Assembly: GCF_014196835.1 (NCBI RefSeq)
Contig: NZ_JACIEK010000001.1
Location: 248,001 to 312,000, forward strand
Length of the DNA: 64,000 bases
Reading direction: 5' to 3'
Source: Aureimonas pseudogalii
GTDB taxonomy: Bacteria > Pseudomonadota > Alphaproteobacteria > Rhizobiales > Rhizobiaceae
Below the pieces are notes generated by a model that saw only the letters and a program-made list of their open reading frames with translations, made no database searches and was not told the DNA's origin. Position 1 is the first letter of the stretch. Every line of letters starts with the position of its first letter. Positions 26,318 through 35,714 of this stretch are shown in pieces. A program made the position numbers and the translations under genes.

Positions 26318-26974
26318 TCAGGCGGTGGGAGCGGACGGGCCCGGCGCGCCGTAGCGCAGCCCGTCCATCAGAAGCTGCACCAGACGGCGCGAGCGATCGC
26401 GCCAGTCCGGCCCGGACGATGCCGCGTAGATGCTCGACAGGGCGTGCAACACGTCGCCGCTGTCGGCATCGGGCCGGATCGCCCCCGCCTCGGCCGCCCG
26501 CTCGACGAGGCTTTTCAGCGCCGAGGGAATCAGGCCGCCGACCTCGGCGAAGAGCGGCGACTTCGATTCGAACAGGATCTTCAGGCTGTCGCCCATGCCG
26601 CGCTTGGCGGCGATGTAGTCGACGAAGCGCTGCATCCACTGCGCCAGCGCCTCGTCCGCGGGCAGGTCTCGCGCCAGCTCCTGCGCCGCCACGACGAGCG
26701 TCTCGACCTCGCGGCGGTAGACGATCTCGATCAGCGCCTCGCGCGTCGGAAAATGGCGATAGAGCGTGCCGATCCCGACGCCGGCCGCGCGCGCGATGGC
26801 CTCGAGCGAAGTATCGACGCCCTCGCTCTGGAATGCCAGAGCGGCCGCCGCGACGAGGCGCTCGCGGTTGCGGCGCGCGTCGGCGCGCATCCGCTTGGCT
26901 GCTCCCTGTGCCGACCCGGCGGGGTTCGGCGTGTCGCTCTTCGCCTCGGTCACTTCGCCCTCTCGCTCGCTCAC
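26318..26974 (-). CDS. TetR/AcrR-family regulator
   Basis: 218 residues with helix-turn-helix VDTSLEAIARAAGVGIGTLYRHFPTREALI and a ligand-binding C-terminal domain (QWMQRFVDYIAAKRGMGDSLKILFES) of the SbtR-like type. GTG start at 26972-26974; an internal ATG at 26890 is an alternative. It is divergent from the PaoABC-like genes, and a palindrome at 27037-27049 lies between them, so it probably represses that operon and itself. Confidence 0.85.
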   Translation of the reverse strand: MSEREGEVTEAKSDTPNPAGSAQGAAKRMRADARRNRERLVAAAALAFQSEGVDTSLEAIARAAGVGIGTLYRHFPTREALIEIVYRREVETLVVAAQELARDLPADEALAQWMQRFVDYIAAKRGMGDSLKILFESKSPLFAEVGGLIPSALKSLVERAAEAGAIRPDADSGDVLHALSSIYAASSGPDWRDRSRRLVQLLMDGLRYGAPGPSAPTA

Positions 26975-27036
26975 ACTGGAATCATTGCAAACCGGACTTG
27001 ATCGCCGAGCGGCGAAGGCCTAGCTTACTAATAATC

Positions 27037-27049
27037 GGAGGCTGCCTCC
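27037..27049. promoter_or_regulatory. putative TetR operator
   Basis: GGAGGCTGCCTCC is a perfect 6+1+6 palindrome in the 214-nt gap between the divergent TetR and molybdenum hydroxylase genes, flanked by AT-rich TAATAAT and ATTTAAT. Size and position fit a TetR-type operator; the binding partner is inferred. Confidence 0.45.
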
Positions 27050-27188
27050 ATTTAATACCCGGCGGCTCGCTCGGCCTATCGCATTCCGGCCTGCCTCTGT
27101 CACGTCGCCCTGCGCGTGCCGGCAGATCAAACCATTCGTCCGACGACCACCCGAGCGGCGCACGGCGCCACGAGAGGGAGCATCCACG

Positions 27189-27668
27189 ATGTCGAACACC
27201 CGACGATCCCTTCAGTTGCAGGTCAATGGGCAGACGCATGCCTTGCAGGTCGAGCCGCGCGTGACGCTGCTCGACGCGCTGCGCGAAAGCCTGCATCTCA
27301 CGGGCACCAAGAAGGGCTGCGACCAGGGCCAGTGCGGCGCCTGCACGGTGCATGTCGATGGCCGACGCGTGCTCTCCTGCCTGATGCTGGCCGCGCAGGC
27401 GGAGGGGCGTGCCGTCACGACGATCGAGGGGCTGGAGGGCGAGGACGGCGCGCTGCATGCGGTGCAGGCGGCCTTTCTCGAAGCCGATGCCTTCCAGTGC
27501 GGCTACTGCACGCCAGGGCAGATCATGTCGGCCGTCAGCGTGATCCACGAGGGCCGCACGGGCTCGGACGCGGAGATCCGCGAGGCGATGGCCGGCAATC
27601 TCTGCCGCTGCGGCGCCTATCCCAACATTGTGACGGCGGTGCGCCGCGCCGCGGAGGCGCTGGCATGA
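27189..27668 (+). CDS. 2Fe-2S subunit of a xanthine oxidase-family aldehyde oxidoreductase (PaoA-like)
   Basis: 159 residues carrying two 2Fe-2S clusters: CDQGQCGACTVHVDGRRVLSC (plant-type) and QCGYCTPGQIMS...NLCRCGAYPNI. It passes electrons from the molybdenum subunit to the FAD subunit. E. coli PaoA is longer and has a Tat leader; this protein starts MSNTRRSLQLQVNGQ with no leader, so the enzyme is probably cytoplasmic. It overlaps the next gene (ATGA at 27665). Confidence 0.92.
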   Translation: MSNTRRSLQLQVNGQTHALQVEPRVTLLDALRESLHLTGTKKGCDQGQCGACTVHVDGRRVLSCLMLAAQAEGRAVTTIEGLEGEDGALHAVQAAFLEADAFQCGYCTPGQIMSAVSVIHEGRTGSDAEIREAMAGNLCRCGAYPNIVTAVRRAAEALA

Positions 27669-28648
27669 GGGACTTCTCCTATTCGCGGGCCGAAACGCTC
27701 GACGCCGCACGCGCCGCCGCCGCCCGTTCCGGCGCGATGCTGATCGCCGGCGGCACCACGCTGCTCGACCTCGCCAAATGCGGCGTCGCCGCACCCGAGA
27801 CGGTGATCGACATCACCCGCCTTCCCGGCCTCGCCGACATTTCGGTGGGGGCTGACGGCGCGCGCATCGGTGCGCTCGCCACGATGGCCGACGCCGCCGG
27901 GCATGCCTCCCTGCGCGCCGCGTTCCCGGCCGCCGTCGAGGCGCTCGACCTCGCAGCGTCCGCGCAGATCCGCAACATGGCGAGCGTCGGTGGCAACCTC
28001 CTGCAGCGCACCCGCTGCGCCTATTTCCGTGATCCCGCCGCCTACCCCGCCTGCAACAAGCGCCGGCCGGGTTCGGGCTGCGCGGCGATCGGCGGCGTCA
28101 CGCGCAACCACGCGGTGCTCGGCGTGAGCGACCATTGCATCGCGCTCTATCCCGGCGACTTCGCCGTGGCGCTCGTGGCGCTGGGCGCGACGGTCCATCT
28201 CGGCGACCGCTCGGTCCCGGTCGAGGACTTCTTCCTCGAACCCGGCCCGACGCCGGATCGCGAGACCGTGCTCGCCCCAGGCGAACTGATCACTGCCATC
28301 TCCCTTCCCGCCTCGAAGGCCGCCGCGCACTCGACCTACCTGAAGGTGCGCGACCGCCAGTCCTACGAGTTCGCCAGCGCCAGCGCGGCGGTGGCGCTCG
28401 ACCTGCACGAGGACGGACGCACGGTCCGCGAGATCCGCGTCGCGCTCGGCGGCGTCGCGACCAAGCCGTGGCGGGCCCGCGAGGTCGAGGACGCGTTGCG
28501 CGGGCGACCGCTCACCGAGGCGGTCGTGCGCGCGGCCGCCGAACTCGCGATGATCGGCGCGCTCGCGCAGGGCGGCAACGCCTACAAGATCGATCTGGCG
28601 CCGCGCGTCGTCGCCCGCGCCATTCTCAAGGTCGGAGGTCTCGCATGA
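27665..28648 (+). CDS. FAD and 4Fe-4S subunit, PaoB-like
   Basis: 327 residues. The FAD-binding site is LIAGGTTLLDLAKCGV and RNMASVGGNLLQRTRC. The loop CAYFRDPAAYPACNKRRPGSGCAAI supplies the extra cysteines that bind a 4Fe-4S cluster in PaoB-type subunits. The length matches PaoB, and the C-terminus has the CO dehydrogenase flavoprotein-like domain (REIRVALGGVATKPWRAREVE). It is coupled to both neighbours by 4-nt ATGA overlaps. Confidence 0.9.
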   Translation: MRDFSYSRAETLDAARAAAARSGAMLIAGGTTLLDLAKCGVAAPETVIDITRLPGLADISVGADGARIGALATMADAAGHASLRAAFPAAVEALDLAASAQIRNMASVGGNLLQRTRCAYFRDPAAYPACNKRRPGSGCAAIGGVTRNHAVLGVSDHCIALYPGDFAVALVALGATVHLGDRSVPVEDFFLEPGPTPDRETVLAPGELITAISLPASKAAAHSTYLKVRDRQSYEFASASAAVALDLHEDGRTVREIRVALGGVATKPWRAREVEDALRGRPLTEAVVRAAAELAMIGALAQGGNAYKIDLAPRVVARAILKVGGLA

Positions 28649-30942
28649 CGATCCACGAACCCCGCACCCGGCACGGCGACGCCTCGGACGGCGCCGGCCC
28701 GCTCGGCCGCGCGACGAGCCGCCTCGACGGCCCCGCCAAGATCACGGGCCGGGCGACCTATGCGCTGGAGAACCATCCGGCAGGGCTCGTCCATGCCGTG
28801 ATGATCCAGGCGACGGTGGGTGCCGGCCGCGTCCTCTCGATCGAGGTGGAGACGGCGAAGGCCAGCCCTGGCGTTCTCCTCGTGCTGACGCCCGAGACGG
28901 CGATCGAGCTGCGCGAGGCCGCCAACCCGTTCGGCGCGCCGGCGCGCGATCGCGCCTATTGCCCCTTCGCCACCGAGGTGACCTACAACGGCCAGCAGGT
29001 GGCGGCCGTGGTCGCCGAGACCTTCGAGCAGGCGACCGCGGCGGCGGCGCTCGTCGTCGTGCATTACGACGAAGGGCCGGTGGTGCCCGATTTCCACGCC
29101 GAGAATGCCGGCGCCGGTCATCCGATGGACCGCGCCAGCGTCGAGTGGGGCGAGGCCGAGACGGCGCTGGCCGAGGCGCCGGTGCAGATCGAGGCGACCT
29201 ATCTCACCCCGCGCGAATACAACGTGCCGATCGAGCCGCACGGCCTCGTCGCCGAATGGGAGGGCGACCGCCTGACCGTTCACGAGCCGAGCCAGTGGGT
29301 CGACGGCATGGCGCGCACCTATGCCGAATGGTTCGCCATCCCCTTCGAGAACGTGCGGATCGTCTCGCCCTTCATCGGCGGCGGCTTCGGCTCGAAGGCG
29401 CTGAGCCTGCCGCATGGCGCGATCGCCGCAATGGCGGCGAAGATGCTGGGACGGCCGGTGAAGCTTGCCGTCACCCGGCCGCAGACCTTCACGGCCTATG
29501 GCGGCCGCCCGGCGACCCGCCAGACCTTGAAGATCGGCGCCACGAAGGAGGGCAAGCTCCTCTCGATCGTCCAGACCGGCGCCAACGAAACCTCGATCGG
29601 TGCGGCCAAGCTGGAGCCGCTCGGCTCGGTGACGACGCTGATGTACGCGGTGCCCCACCTCTCGACGCGCCAGACCGTCGTTCCCGTCAACACGGTGGAG
29701 CCCGGCGCGCTGCGGGCGCCCGGCGAGAACCCCAGCGCCTACGGTCTCGAATGCGCGATGGACGAGCTCGCCTATGCCGTCGGCGTCGATCCTCTGGCGC
29801 TGCGGCTGCTCAACTACGCCGAGGAAGACCCGCAGGCCCGCAAGCCCTGGTCGACGCGCCGCCTGCGCGAGGCCTTCGCGGCGGGCGGCGAGGCCTTCGG
29901 CTGGGCGCGGCGCACGATGGCGCCGCGCTCGATGCGCGAGGGGCGCGATCTCGTCGGCTGGGGTCTGGCCGCCGGCACCTATCCGGTGCGGCGCACGCCC
30001 GGCGAGGCGATGGTGCGGCTTCTCGCCGACGGCACGGCCGAGGTCTTGTCGAGCGCCATCGACATGGGCACAGGCACCTACACGATCCTCGCGCAGACCG
30101 CCGCCGACGCGCTCGGCCTTCCCGTGGAGCGCGTCGCCGTGACGCTCGGCGACAGCCGCCTGCCCCGCGCGCCCGTGGCCGGCGGCTCGCAGCTCGCCAA
30201 CCTGATGACGGCCGCCGTGCAAAAGGCCGCGCTCGCCGTGCGCGAGGAACTGGTGGGGCTCGCCATCAACGCGCCGGCCTCGCCGCTGGCAGGTGCACAG
30301 GCCAACGATCTGGAGATCGAGAACGGCGAACTACGCCTGCCCCGCGCCACCGGCGACGGCCTGCCGATCGCCGCGCTGATGCGGGCGATCGGGCGCGACA
30401 GCATCGAGGCGCTGCGCGACAATCTGAAGGACGGCGCCACCGCGAAGGACCGGTTCGACAACTTCACCTCCGTCTCGGGCATGCGCTCGCCGACCGACGG
30501 CGACCACTCGCTCCACTCCTGGTGCGCGCATTTCGTCGAGGTGCGGGTGGACGAGGATTTCGGCACGGTGCGGGTGTCGCGCGTCGTCTCGGGGCTGGAT
30601 TCCGGCCGGCTCTACAACCCGAAGCTCGCCGAGAGCCAGTGGAACGGCGGCATCGTCATGGGCATCGGTCAGGCGCTTCTGGAAGAGGGCGTCGTCGATC
30701 CGCGCGACGGGCGCATCCTCAACGCCAACCTCGCCGACTACATGATCCCCACCAACGCCGACATCCCGGAGATCCGAACGATCTCGGTCGGCGTGCCCGA
30801 CTTCGAGGCTTCGGCGCTCGGCGGCAAGGCGGTGGGCGAACTGGCGATCGTGGGGGTGGCGCCTGCCATCGCCAATGCCGTCTTCCACGCCACGGGCAAG
30901 CGCATCCGGCACCTGCCGATCACGCTGGAGACGCTGCTCTGA
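28645..30942 (+). CDS. molybdopterin-binding catalytic subunit, PaoC-like aldehyde oxidoreductase
   Basis: 765 residues. Motifs: GRATYALENH, IEPHGLVAEW, FIGGGFGSKALSLPHGAIAA, PGALRAPGENPSAYGLECAMDELA, and the catalytic glutamate in GGKAVGELAIVG. It hydroxylates aromatic or aliphatic aldehydes (or N-heterocycles) at a molybdenum centre, probably bearing the cytosine dinucleotide cofactor as in PaoC. No XdhC/PaoD maturation gene or MocA follows in this window. The substrate class is inferred from similarity to PaoC. Confidence 0.9.
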   Translation: MTIHEPRTRHGDASDGAGPLGRATSRLDGPAKITGRATYALENHPAGLVHAVMIQATVGAGRVLSIEVETAKASPGVLLVLTPETAIELREAANPFGAPARDRAYCPFATEVTYNGQQVAAVVAETFEQATAAAALVVVHYDEGPVVPDFHAENAGAGHPMDRASVEWGEAETALAEAPVQIEATYLTPREYNVPIEPHGLVAEWEGDRLTVHEPSQWVDGMARTYAEWFAIPFENVRIVSPFIGGGFGSKALSLPHGAIAAMAAKMLGRPVKLAVTRPQTFTAYGGRPATRQTLKIGATKEGKLLSIVQTGANETSIGAAKLEPLGSVTTLMYAVPHLSTRQTVVPVNTVEPGALRAPGENPSAYGLECAMDELAYAVGVDPLALRLLNYAEEDPQARKPWSTRRLREAFAAGGEAFGWARRTMAPRSMREGRDLVGWGLAAGTYPVRRTPGEAMVRLLADGTAEVLSSAIDMGTGTYTILAQTAADALGLPVERVAVTLGDSRLPRAPVAGGSQLANLMTAAVQKAALAVREELVGLAINAPASPLAGAQANDLEIENGELRLPRATGDGLPIAALMRAIGRDSIEALRDNLKDGATAKDRFDNFTSVSGMRSPTDGDHSLHSWCAHFVEVRVDEDFGTVRVSRVVSGLDSGRLYNPKLAESQWNGGIVMGIGQALLEEGVVDPRDGRILNANLADYMIPTNADIPEIRTISVGVPDFEASALGGKAVGELAIVGVAPAIANAVFHATGKRIRHLPITLETLL

Positions 30943-30979
30943 CAGGCACTTAAAGAGACGCGGGAGGATTTTTTAGTCG

Positions 30980-31002
30980 CAGGCATGCCTTGCGAATGCC
31001 TG
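30980..31002. repeat. inverted repeat upstream of the hybrid kinase gene
   Basis: CAGGCAT (30980-30986) and ATGCCTG (30996-31002) form a 7-bp inverted repeat with a 9-nt loop in the 115-nt gap between the molybdenum subunit and the kinase. It could be a hairpin terminator without a T-run or a regulator site. Confidence 0.35.
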
Positions 31003-31057
31003 GATTTGCGGGCATCCCTCGTGCAGGGACCGAAGTCGTCGCGGGGGAAGCAGGATC

Positions 31058-33685
31058 ATGTCGCAGTCGGTCGAGGCGGGCGTTTTCGTCGGCGCCGGTG
31101 AGACGCGGGCGCTGCTGGCGTCCGTCGACTGGGCGAGCACGCCGCTCGGGTCCCGCGAGAGCTGGCCGGCGGGGCTTCGCATCGTCGTGGATTCGGTGAT
31201 CGACTCGCCCGTTCCCAAGGTGCTGATGTGGGGGCGCGACCCCGTCATGCTCTACAACGACGGCTATATCGACATTGCCGGCGGCAACCATCCCCGCGCC
31301 TTCGGAGCCTCCGTGCGCGAGATCTGGCCCGAGATCTGGGACTGGAACCGCCGCATCGTCGAAGCCGGGCTCGAGGGCCAGACCCAGGCCTTCCGCAACC
31401 AGCAGATGGTTCTCCACCGCAACGGTGCGGCCGAGACGGTATTCTTCGATCTCTTCTACACCCCGATCCACGACGAGGGCGGCGCGGTCGGCGGCGTGCT
31501 CTGCACCGTCATCGAGAACACCGAGCAGGTGCTCGCCGAGCAGCAGCTGTTCCGTGCCAACGAGCGCTTCCGCGCCGCGGTCGAGATCGTCCACGCCACG
31601 ATCTGGACCAACGGCGCGGACGGGCGCATGGGACCGGACCAGCCGGGCTGGGGCCGCCTCACCGGCCAGTCGCCGGCCGAATATGAGGGTTTCGGCTGGG
31701 CGGACGCGGTGCATCCCGACGACGCCCCCGGCACGGTGACGGCATGGAACGAGGCGGTCGCCGACCGCCGCCTCTTCGTGCACGAGCATCGCCTGCGCCG
31801 GGCCGACGGTAGCTGGGGCTGGTTCGCCATCCGCGCCACCCCGACGCTGGACGAGAACGGCGCCATCCGCGAGTGGGTCGGCGTCCACACCGACATCACC
31901 GAAACGCGCCTTCACGAGGAGCGCCTGCGCGAGCACGCGGCGATGCTGGAGCGGCAGGTTCGCCACCGCGAGCGCGCCGAGGAGCAGCTTCGCCAGCTGA
32001 ACGAGACGCTGGAAAACCGCGTCGTCGCCGCGATCGAGGAGCGCCGCCGCGCCGAGGCGGCGCTCGCGCAGTCGCAGAAGCTCGAGACCGTCGGCAAGCT
32101 GACCGGGGGCGTCGCGCACGACTTCAACAACCTGCTGCAGGTCGTCTCCGGCAACCTGCAGCTTCTCGCCAAGGACATCGCCGGCAACGAGCGGGCCGAA
32201 CGACGCGTGCAGAACGCGATGGCCGGCGTCTCGCGCGGCTCCAAGCTCGCCGCCCAGTTGCTGGCCTTCGGTCGCCGGCAGGCGCTGGAGCCCAAGGTCG
32301 TCAACGTCACGCGCTTCGTGCGCGGCATGGACGACATGCTGCGCCGGGCGATCGGCGAGCGCGTCGAGATCGAGACCGTGGTCTCCGGCGGCTTGTGGAA
32401 CACGTTCATCGACCCCGGCCAGATCGAGAACGCGCTCCTCAACCTCGCGATCAACGCGCGCGACGCGATGGACGGCCAGGGCAAGCTGACGATCGAACTC
32501 GGCAACGCCTCGCTCGACGACGACTACGCCCGCACCCATGCCGAGGTGACGCCCGGCCAGTACGTGATGCTGGCGGTGAGCGACACCGGCTCGGGCATGT
32601 CGCCGGCGATCATCGAGCGCGTGTTCGAGCCCTTCTTCTCGACCAAGGCCGAGGGCAAGGGCTCGGGCCTCGGCCTCTCCATGGTCTACGGCTTCGTGAA
32701 GCAGTCGGGCGGCCACGTGAAGATCTATTCCGAGGTCGGCCACGGCACCACGATCAAGCTCTACCTGCCGCGCGCGGTGGAGGCCGAGGACGTCGAGGTC
32801 GCCGTCGACACCGGCCCGATCTCCGGAGGCACCGAGACGGTGCTCGTGGTCGAGGACGACCACGAGGTGCGGGCGACGGTGGTGGAGATGCTCTCCGATC
32901 TCGGCTACCGCGTGCTCAAGGCGGTGGACGCGCAGTCGGCGCTGAACGTCGTCGAGAGCGGCATCGCGATCGACCTTCTGTTTACCGACGTGGTGATGCC
33001 GGGCACGCTGAAGAGCCCGGAACTGGCCCGCAAGACCCGCGAGCGCCTGCCTCAGGTCGCGGTGCTCTTCACCTCCGGCTACACCGAGAATTCGATCGTG
33101 CACGGCGGGCGCCTCGACGCCGGCGTGCAGCTTCTCTCCAAGCCCTACACGCGCGAGGCGCTGGCACGGAAAGTGCGCCACGTCCTCGCCAACCAGGCAC
33201 AGGCCAACCGCAGCCAACGCGGGCACGGCGCGCCGTCGCTGGTGCCGGCCGACCCGCAAGGGCTCGTCGCGGCCCCGGCCGGCGCTGCGATGCCGGAGCG
33301 CCCCGCGCCGCGCAATGCTACGGTGCTGCTCGTCGAGGACGACGCCCTGATCCGCTTCAACACATCGGACATGCTCAAGGATCTCGGTCATGTGGTGGTC
33401 GAGGCCGGTCGCGCGGAAGATGCACTCATGGCGATCCAGACCGTGCCGTTCGACGTGCTGGTGACCGACGTCAACCTGCCCGGCATGTCCGGCCCGGAAC
33501 TCGCGCGGCAGGCGCTCGAATTGAAGCCCGGCGTCGGCGTGGTCTTCGCCACCGGCGATCGTCACGTCGAAGGCTTCGACACCGCTGCCGGTGCCAACGT
33601 CGCGCTGCTGCCCAAGCCCTACGGCCCGGACGAGCTGGACGCGGCGATCAAGTCGGTGCTGGCACGCGCCAAGGTCGACGCCTGA
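31058..33685 (+). CDS. hybrid sensor histidine kinase with PAS input and two receiver domains
   Basis: 875-residue soluble kinase. Order: PAS/GAF-like input (about 40-160, TPLGSRESWPAGLR...YTPIHDEGGAVGGVLCTV), second PAS_3 domain (about 165-285), coiled coil, HisKA with His354 in GGVAHDFNNLLQ, HATPase with DTGSGM and GSGLGLSMVYGF, then two receivers with phospho-acceptors Asp644 (LLFTDVVMPG) and Asp804 (VLVTDVNLPG). It has no transmembrane helix or DNA-binding output. Ribosome site AGGA lies 3 nt before the ATG. The signal is unknown. Confidence 0.92.
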   Translation: MSQSVEAGVFVGAGETRALLASVDWASTPLGSRESWPAGLRIVVDSVIDSPVPKVLMWGRDPVMLYNDGYIDIAGGNHPRAFGASVREIWPEIWDWNRRIVEAGLEGQTQAFRNQQMVLHRNGAAETVFFDLFYTPIHDEGGAVGGVLCTVIENTEQVLAEQQLFRANERFRAAVEIVHATIWTNGADGRMGPDQPGWGRLTGQSPAEYEGFGWADAVHPDDAPGTVTAWNEAVADRRLFVHEHRLRRADGSWGWFAIRATPTLDENGAIREWVGVHTDITETRLHEERLREHAAMLERQVRHRERAEEQLRQLNETLENRVVAAIEERRRAEAALAQSQKLETVGKLTGGVAHDFNNLLQVVSGNLQLLAKDIAGNERAERRVQNAMAGVSRGSKLAAQLLAFGRRQALEPKVVNVTRFVRGMDDMLRRAIGERVEIETVVSGGLWNTFIDPGQIENALLNLAINARDAMDGQGKLTIELGNASLDDDYARTHAEVTPGQYVMLAVSDTGSGMSPAIIERVFEPFFSTKAEGKGSGLGLSMVYGFVKQSGGHVKIYSEVGHGTTIKLYLPRAVEAEDVEVAVDTGPISGGTETVLVVEDDHEVRATVVEMLSDLGYRVLKAVDAQSALNVVESGIAIDLLFTDVVMPGTLKSPELARKTRERLPQVAVLFTSGYTENSIVHGGRLDAGVQLLSKPYTREALARKVRHVLANQAQANRSQRGHGAPSLVPADPQGLVAAPAGAAMPERPAPRNATVLLVEDDALIRFNTSDMLKDLGHVVVEAGRAEDALMAIQTVPFDVLVTDVNLPGMSGPELARQALELKPGVGVVFATGDRHVEGFDTAAGANVALLPKPYGPDELDAAIKSVLARAKVDA

Positions 33686-33711
33686 GCGGGGTTCTGGGCG
33701 CCGCGCGCGCC

Positions 33712-34533
33712 TCAGAACTTGAACCAGAGCGCCGACAGGAGCCCGTCCTCGCGCAGCGCGTTTCGCCCGGCCACCGTGGTGAAGCCGCCGAGCTGGACCG
33801 AGATGCGCGGCGTCACGTCGTAGACGCCGCTCAGCTGCACCTTGTGATAGTCGTAAGGGGCCAGGCTCTCGGCTGAGCCTGCGGACACCACGCTGAAGAC
33901 CTGCGCCAGCGCCAGAAGCCGCGGGGTCGCGCGGATGCCGAGCGTCGTGTCGACGCGGATCTCGTCCGGCCGGTCGCCGGCCCGCGCCCGGTAGGCCAGC
34001 TCGACATTGGCGAAGCTCGGACGCTCGCGCAGCGTGAAGCCGTATCCCCCGAGCAGCCGCGCCTCGTACTCGGCCTCCAGCAAACCGGCCTGCACGGGAT
34101 CGACGAGATCCTGAACCTCGGCCAGCCGCAGATTGGCTTCTGCCGACGCCACGAACCCGCCGCGCTGCAAGAACCGGTATCGCCCGCCGATCTCGGAGAA
34201 GCCGAGGCCGGTGCGGCGCTCGGGATCGCCGCCCTCCTGGCGCACGTCCCGCACCTCGGTTCGCACGCGCGCGGTGAAGCGGTCGGAGATCCCGTACTCC
34301 GCGAGGCCCTGGATCTCGACCTTGCGAAACCCGGCGACGGCTTGCGTCTTGCGCTCGGCCGCGAAGCCCTTGTCGGCGCGCGACGCGAACCCGGTGACGA
34401 TCACCAGGCCCTTGCCCTTCTCCAGCGTCCAGGCGCCCGCCAGGGCCTGCGACGGCGCGGCGGCCGAGAGGGCGATGAGCGCCAACGACGCGGACAAGCC
34501 CGCGACCCGGGTTCGACCTTTCCTGATCCGCAT
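33712..34533 (-). CDS. predicted outer-membrane/periplasmic beta-rich protein, unknown
   Basis: 273 residues with a signal peptide (VAGLSASLALIALSAAAPSQALA), then alternating polar/aromatic beta-strand segments, ending in LLSALWFKF, a terminal aromatic residue typical of outer-membrane barrels. Segments such as GLAEYGISDRFTARVRTEVRDV and YRFLQRGGFVASAEANLRL look like barrel hairpins. I do not recognise the family. It converges on the kinase gene and is divergent from argB. Confidence 0.65.
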   Translation of the reverse strand: MRIRKGRTRVAGLSASLALIALSAAAPSQALAGAWTLEKGKGLVIVTGFASRADKGFAAERKTQAVAGFRKVEIQGLAEYGISDRFTARVRTEVRDVRQEGGDPERRTGLGFSEIGGRYRFLQRGGFVASAEANLRLAEVQDLVDPVQAGLLEAEYEARLLGGYGFTLRERPSFANVELAYRARAGDRPDEIRVDTTLGIRATPRLLALAQVFSVVSAGSAESLAPYDYHKVQLSGVYDVTPRISVQLGGFTTVAGRNALREDGLLSALWFKF

Positions 34534-34731
34534 CGACGTCACCGCTTCCCTTCCCGCCGGTGCGGACATCGCACCTGACGTAGCGTCACACGCAGCACGT
34601 AAAATTTGAGCTAAACCTCCGCCTCTGGCGTGTGGTGCGGACGGTCGGCGATCTTTCTCACGGGCAGATGCTTCTTTCTGCCGGGCGCTCGCGCTAAACC
34701 GCGCGCACTCTCCTTCACGCCGGGATGCGCC

Positions 34732-35616
34732 ATGAACGACAACGCGGAAATGCAGGCGAGCCTTCTCGCCGAGGCCCTGCCCTTCATGCAGGCCTACGAG
34801 CACAAGACGGTGGTCGTGAAATATGGCGGCCATGCCATGGGCGACCCGGCGCTCGGAAAGGCCTTCGCGCGCGACATCGCGCTGCTCAAGCAGTCGGGCA
34901 TCAACCCGATCGTGGTGCATGGCGGCGGCCCGCAGATCGGCCGCATGCTCGAGAAGATGGGCATCGAGAGCCGCTTCGAACACGGGCTTCGCGTCACCGA
35001 CCAGCGCACGGTCGAGATCGTCGAGATGGTTCTGGCCGGTTCCATCAACAAGGAGATCGTCGCCCTCATCAACGCCGAGGGCGAATGGGCGATCGGCCTC
35101 TGCGGCAAGGACGGCAACATGGTCTTCGCCGAGAAGGCGACGAAGACCGTGATCGATCCCGACAGCAACATCGAGCGCGTGCTCGATCTCGGCTTCGTCG
35201 GCGAGCCCGTCGAGGTCGATCGCACGCTGCTCGACCTCCTCGCCCGCTCGGAAATGATCCCGGTGATCGCCCCCGTCGCGCCCGGCCGCGACGGCGCGAC
35301 CTACAACATCAACGCCGACACGTTCGCCGGCGCCATCGCCGGCGCCGTGCAGGCGGCGCGGCTTCTTTTCCTCACCGACGTGCCCGGCGTTCTCGATGCC
35401 AATGGCCAGCTCATCAAGGAGCTGTCGGTGGCGCAGGCCCGCGCCCTCATCGCCGACGGCACGATCTCGGGCGGCATGATCCCGAAGGTCGAAACCTGCA
35501 TCGAGGCGCTCGACCGGGGCGTCGCAGGCGTCGTGATCCTCAACGGCAAGGTGTTGCATGCCGTGCTGCTCGAACTCCTGACCGAGCACGGCGCGGGCAC
35601 GCTTCTCGTTCCCTGA
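34732..35616 (+). CDS. argB: acetylglutamate kinase
   Basis: 294-residue amino-acid kinase for the second step of arginine synthesis. Motifs: [72 protein letters not shown] and [11 protein letters not shown]. The N-terminal extension and FEHGLRVTD loop resemble arginine-sensitive hexameric enzymes; feedback inhibition is inferred. The 198-nt upstream gap carries TGACG-TAG-CGTCA (34576-34588), a short palindrome of unknown role. Confidence 0.95.
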   Translation: MNDNAEMQASLLAEALPFMQAYEHKTVVVKYGGHAMGDPALGKAFARDIALLKQSGINPIVVHGGGPQIGRMLEKMGIESRFEHGLRVTDQRTVEIVEMVLAGSINKEIVALINAEGEWAIGLCGKDGNMVFAEKATKTVIDPDSNIERVLDLGFVGEPVEVDRTLLDLLARSEMIPVIAPVAPGRDGATYNINADTFAGAIAGAVQAARLLFLTDVPGVLDANGQLIKELSVAQARALIADGTISGGMIPKVETCIEALDRGVAGVVILNGKVLHAVLLELLTEHGAGTLLVP

Positions 35617-35666
35617 CGGAGCAAGCGGCATCGCACGGGTTGATCGACAGTGTACCTTGCGTTACT

Positions 35667-35700
35667 GCGCATGGGCGTACCCCAGGGTACGCTCATGCGC
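35667..35700. repeat. 34-nt near-perfect hairpin between argB and the MHS transporter
   Basis: The arms GCGCATGGGCGTACCC (35667-35682) and GGGTACGCTCATGCGC (35685-35700) pair over 16 positions with one G-T (G-U in RNA) pair and a 2-nt core. Flanking CTG/CAG could extend it past a one-base bulge. No T-run follows, so it is not a standard terminator. It ends 14 nt before the GTG of the transporter, next to the ribosome site. Confidence 0.6.
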
Positions 35701-35714
35701 CAGAAGGGTTTCCC

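Noticed and set aside
34576-34588. Palindrome TGACG-TAG-CGTCA upstream of argB as a named operator
   Set aside because: Short, no partner regulator recognised, and such repeats occur often by chance.
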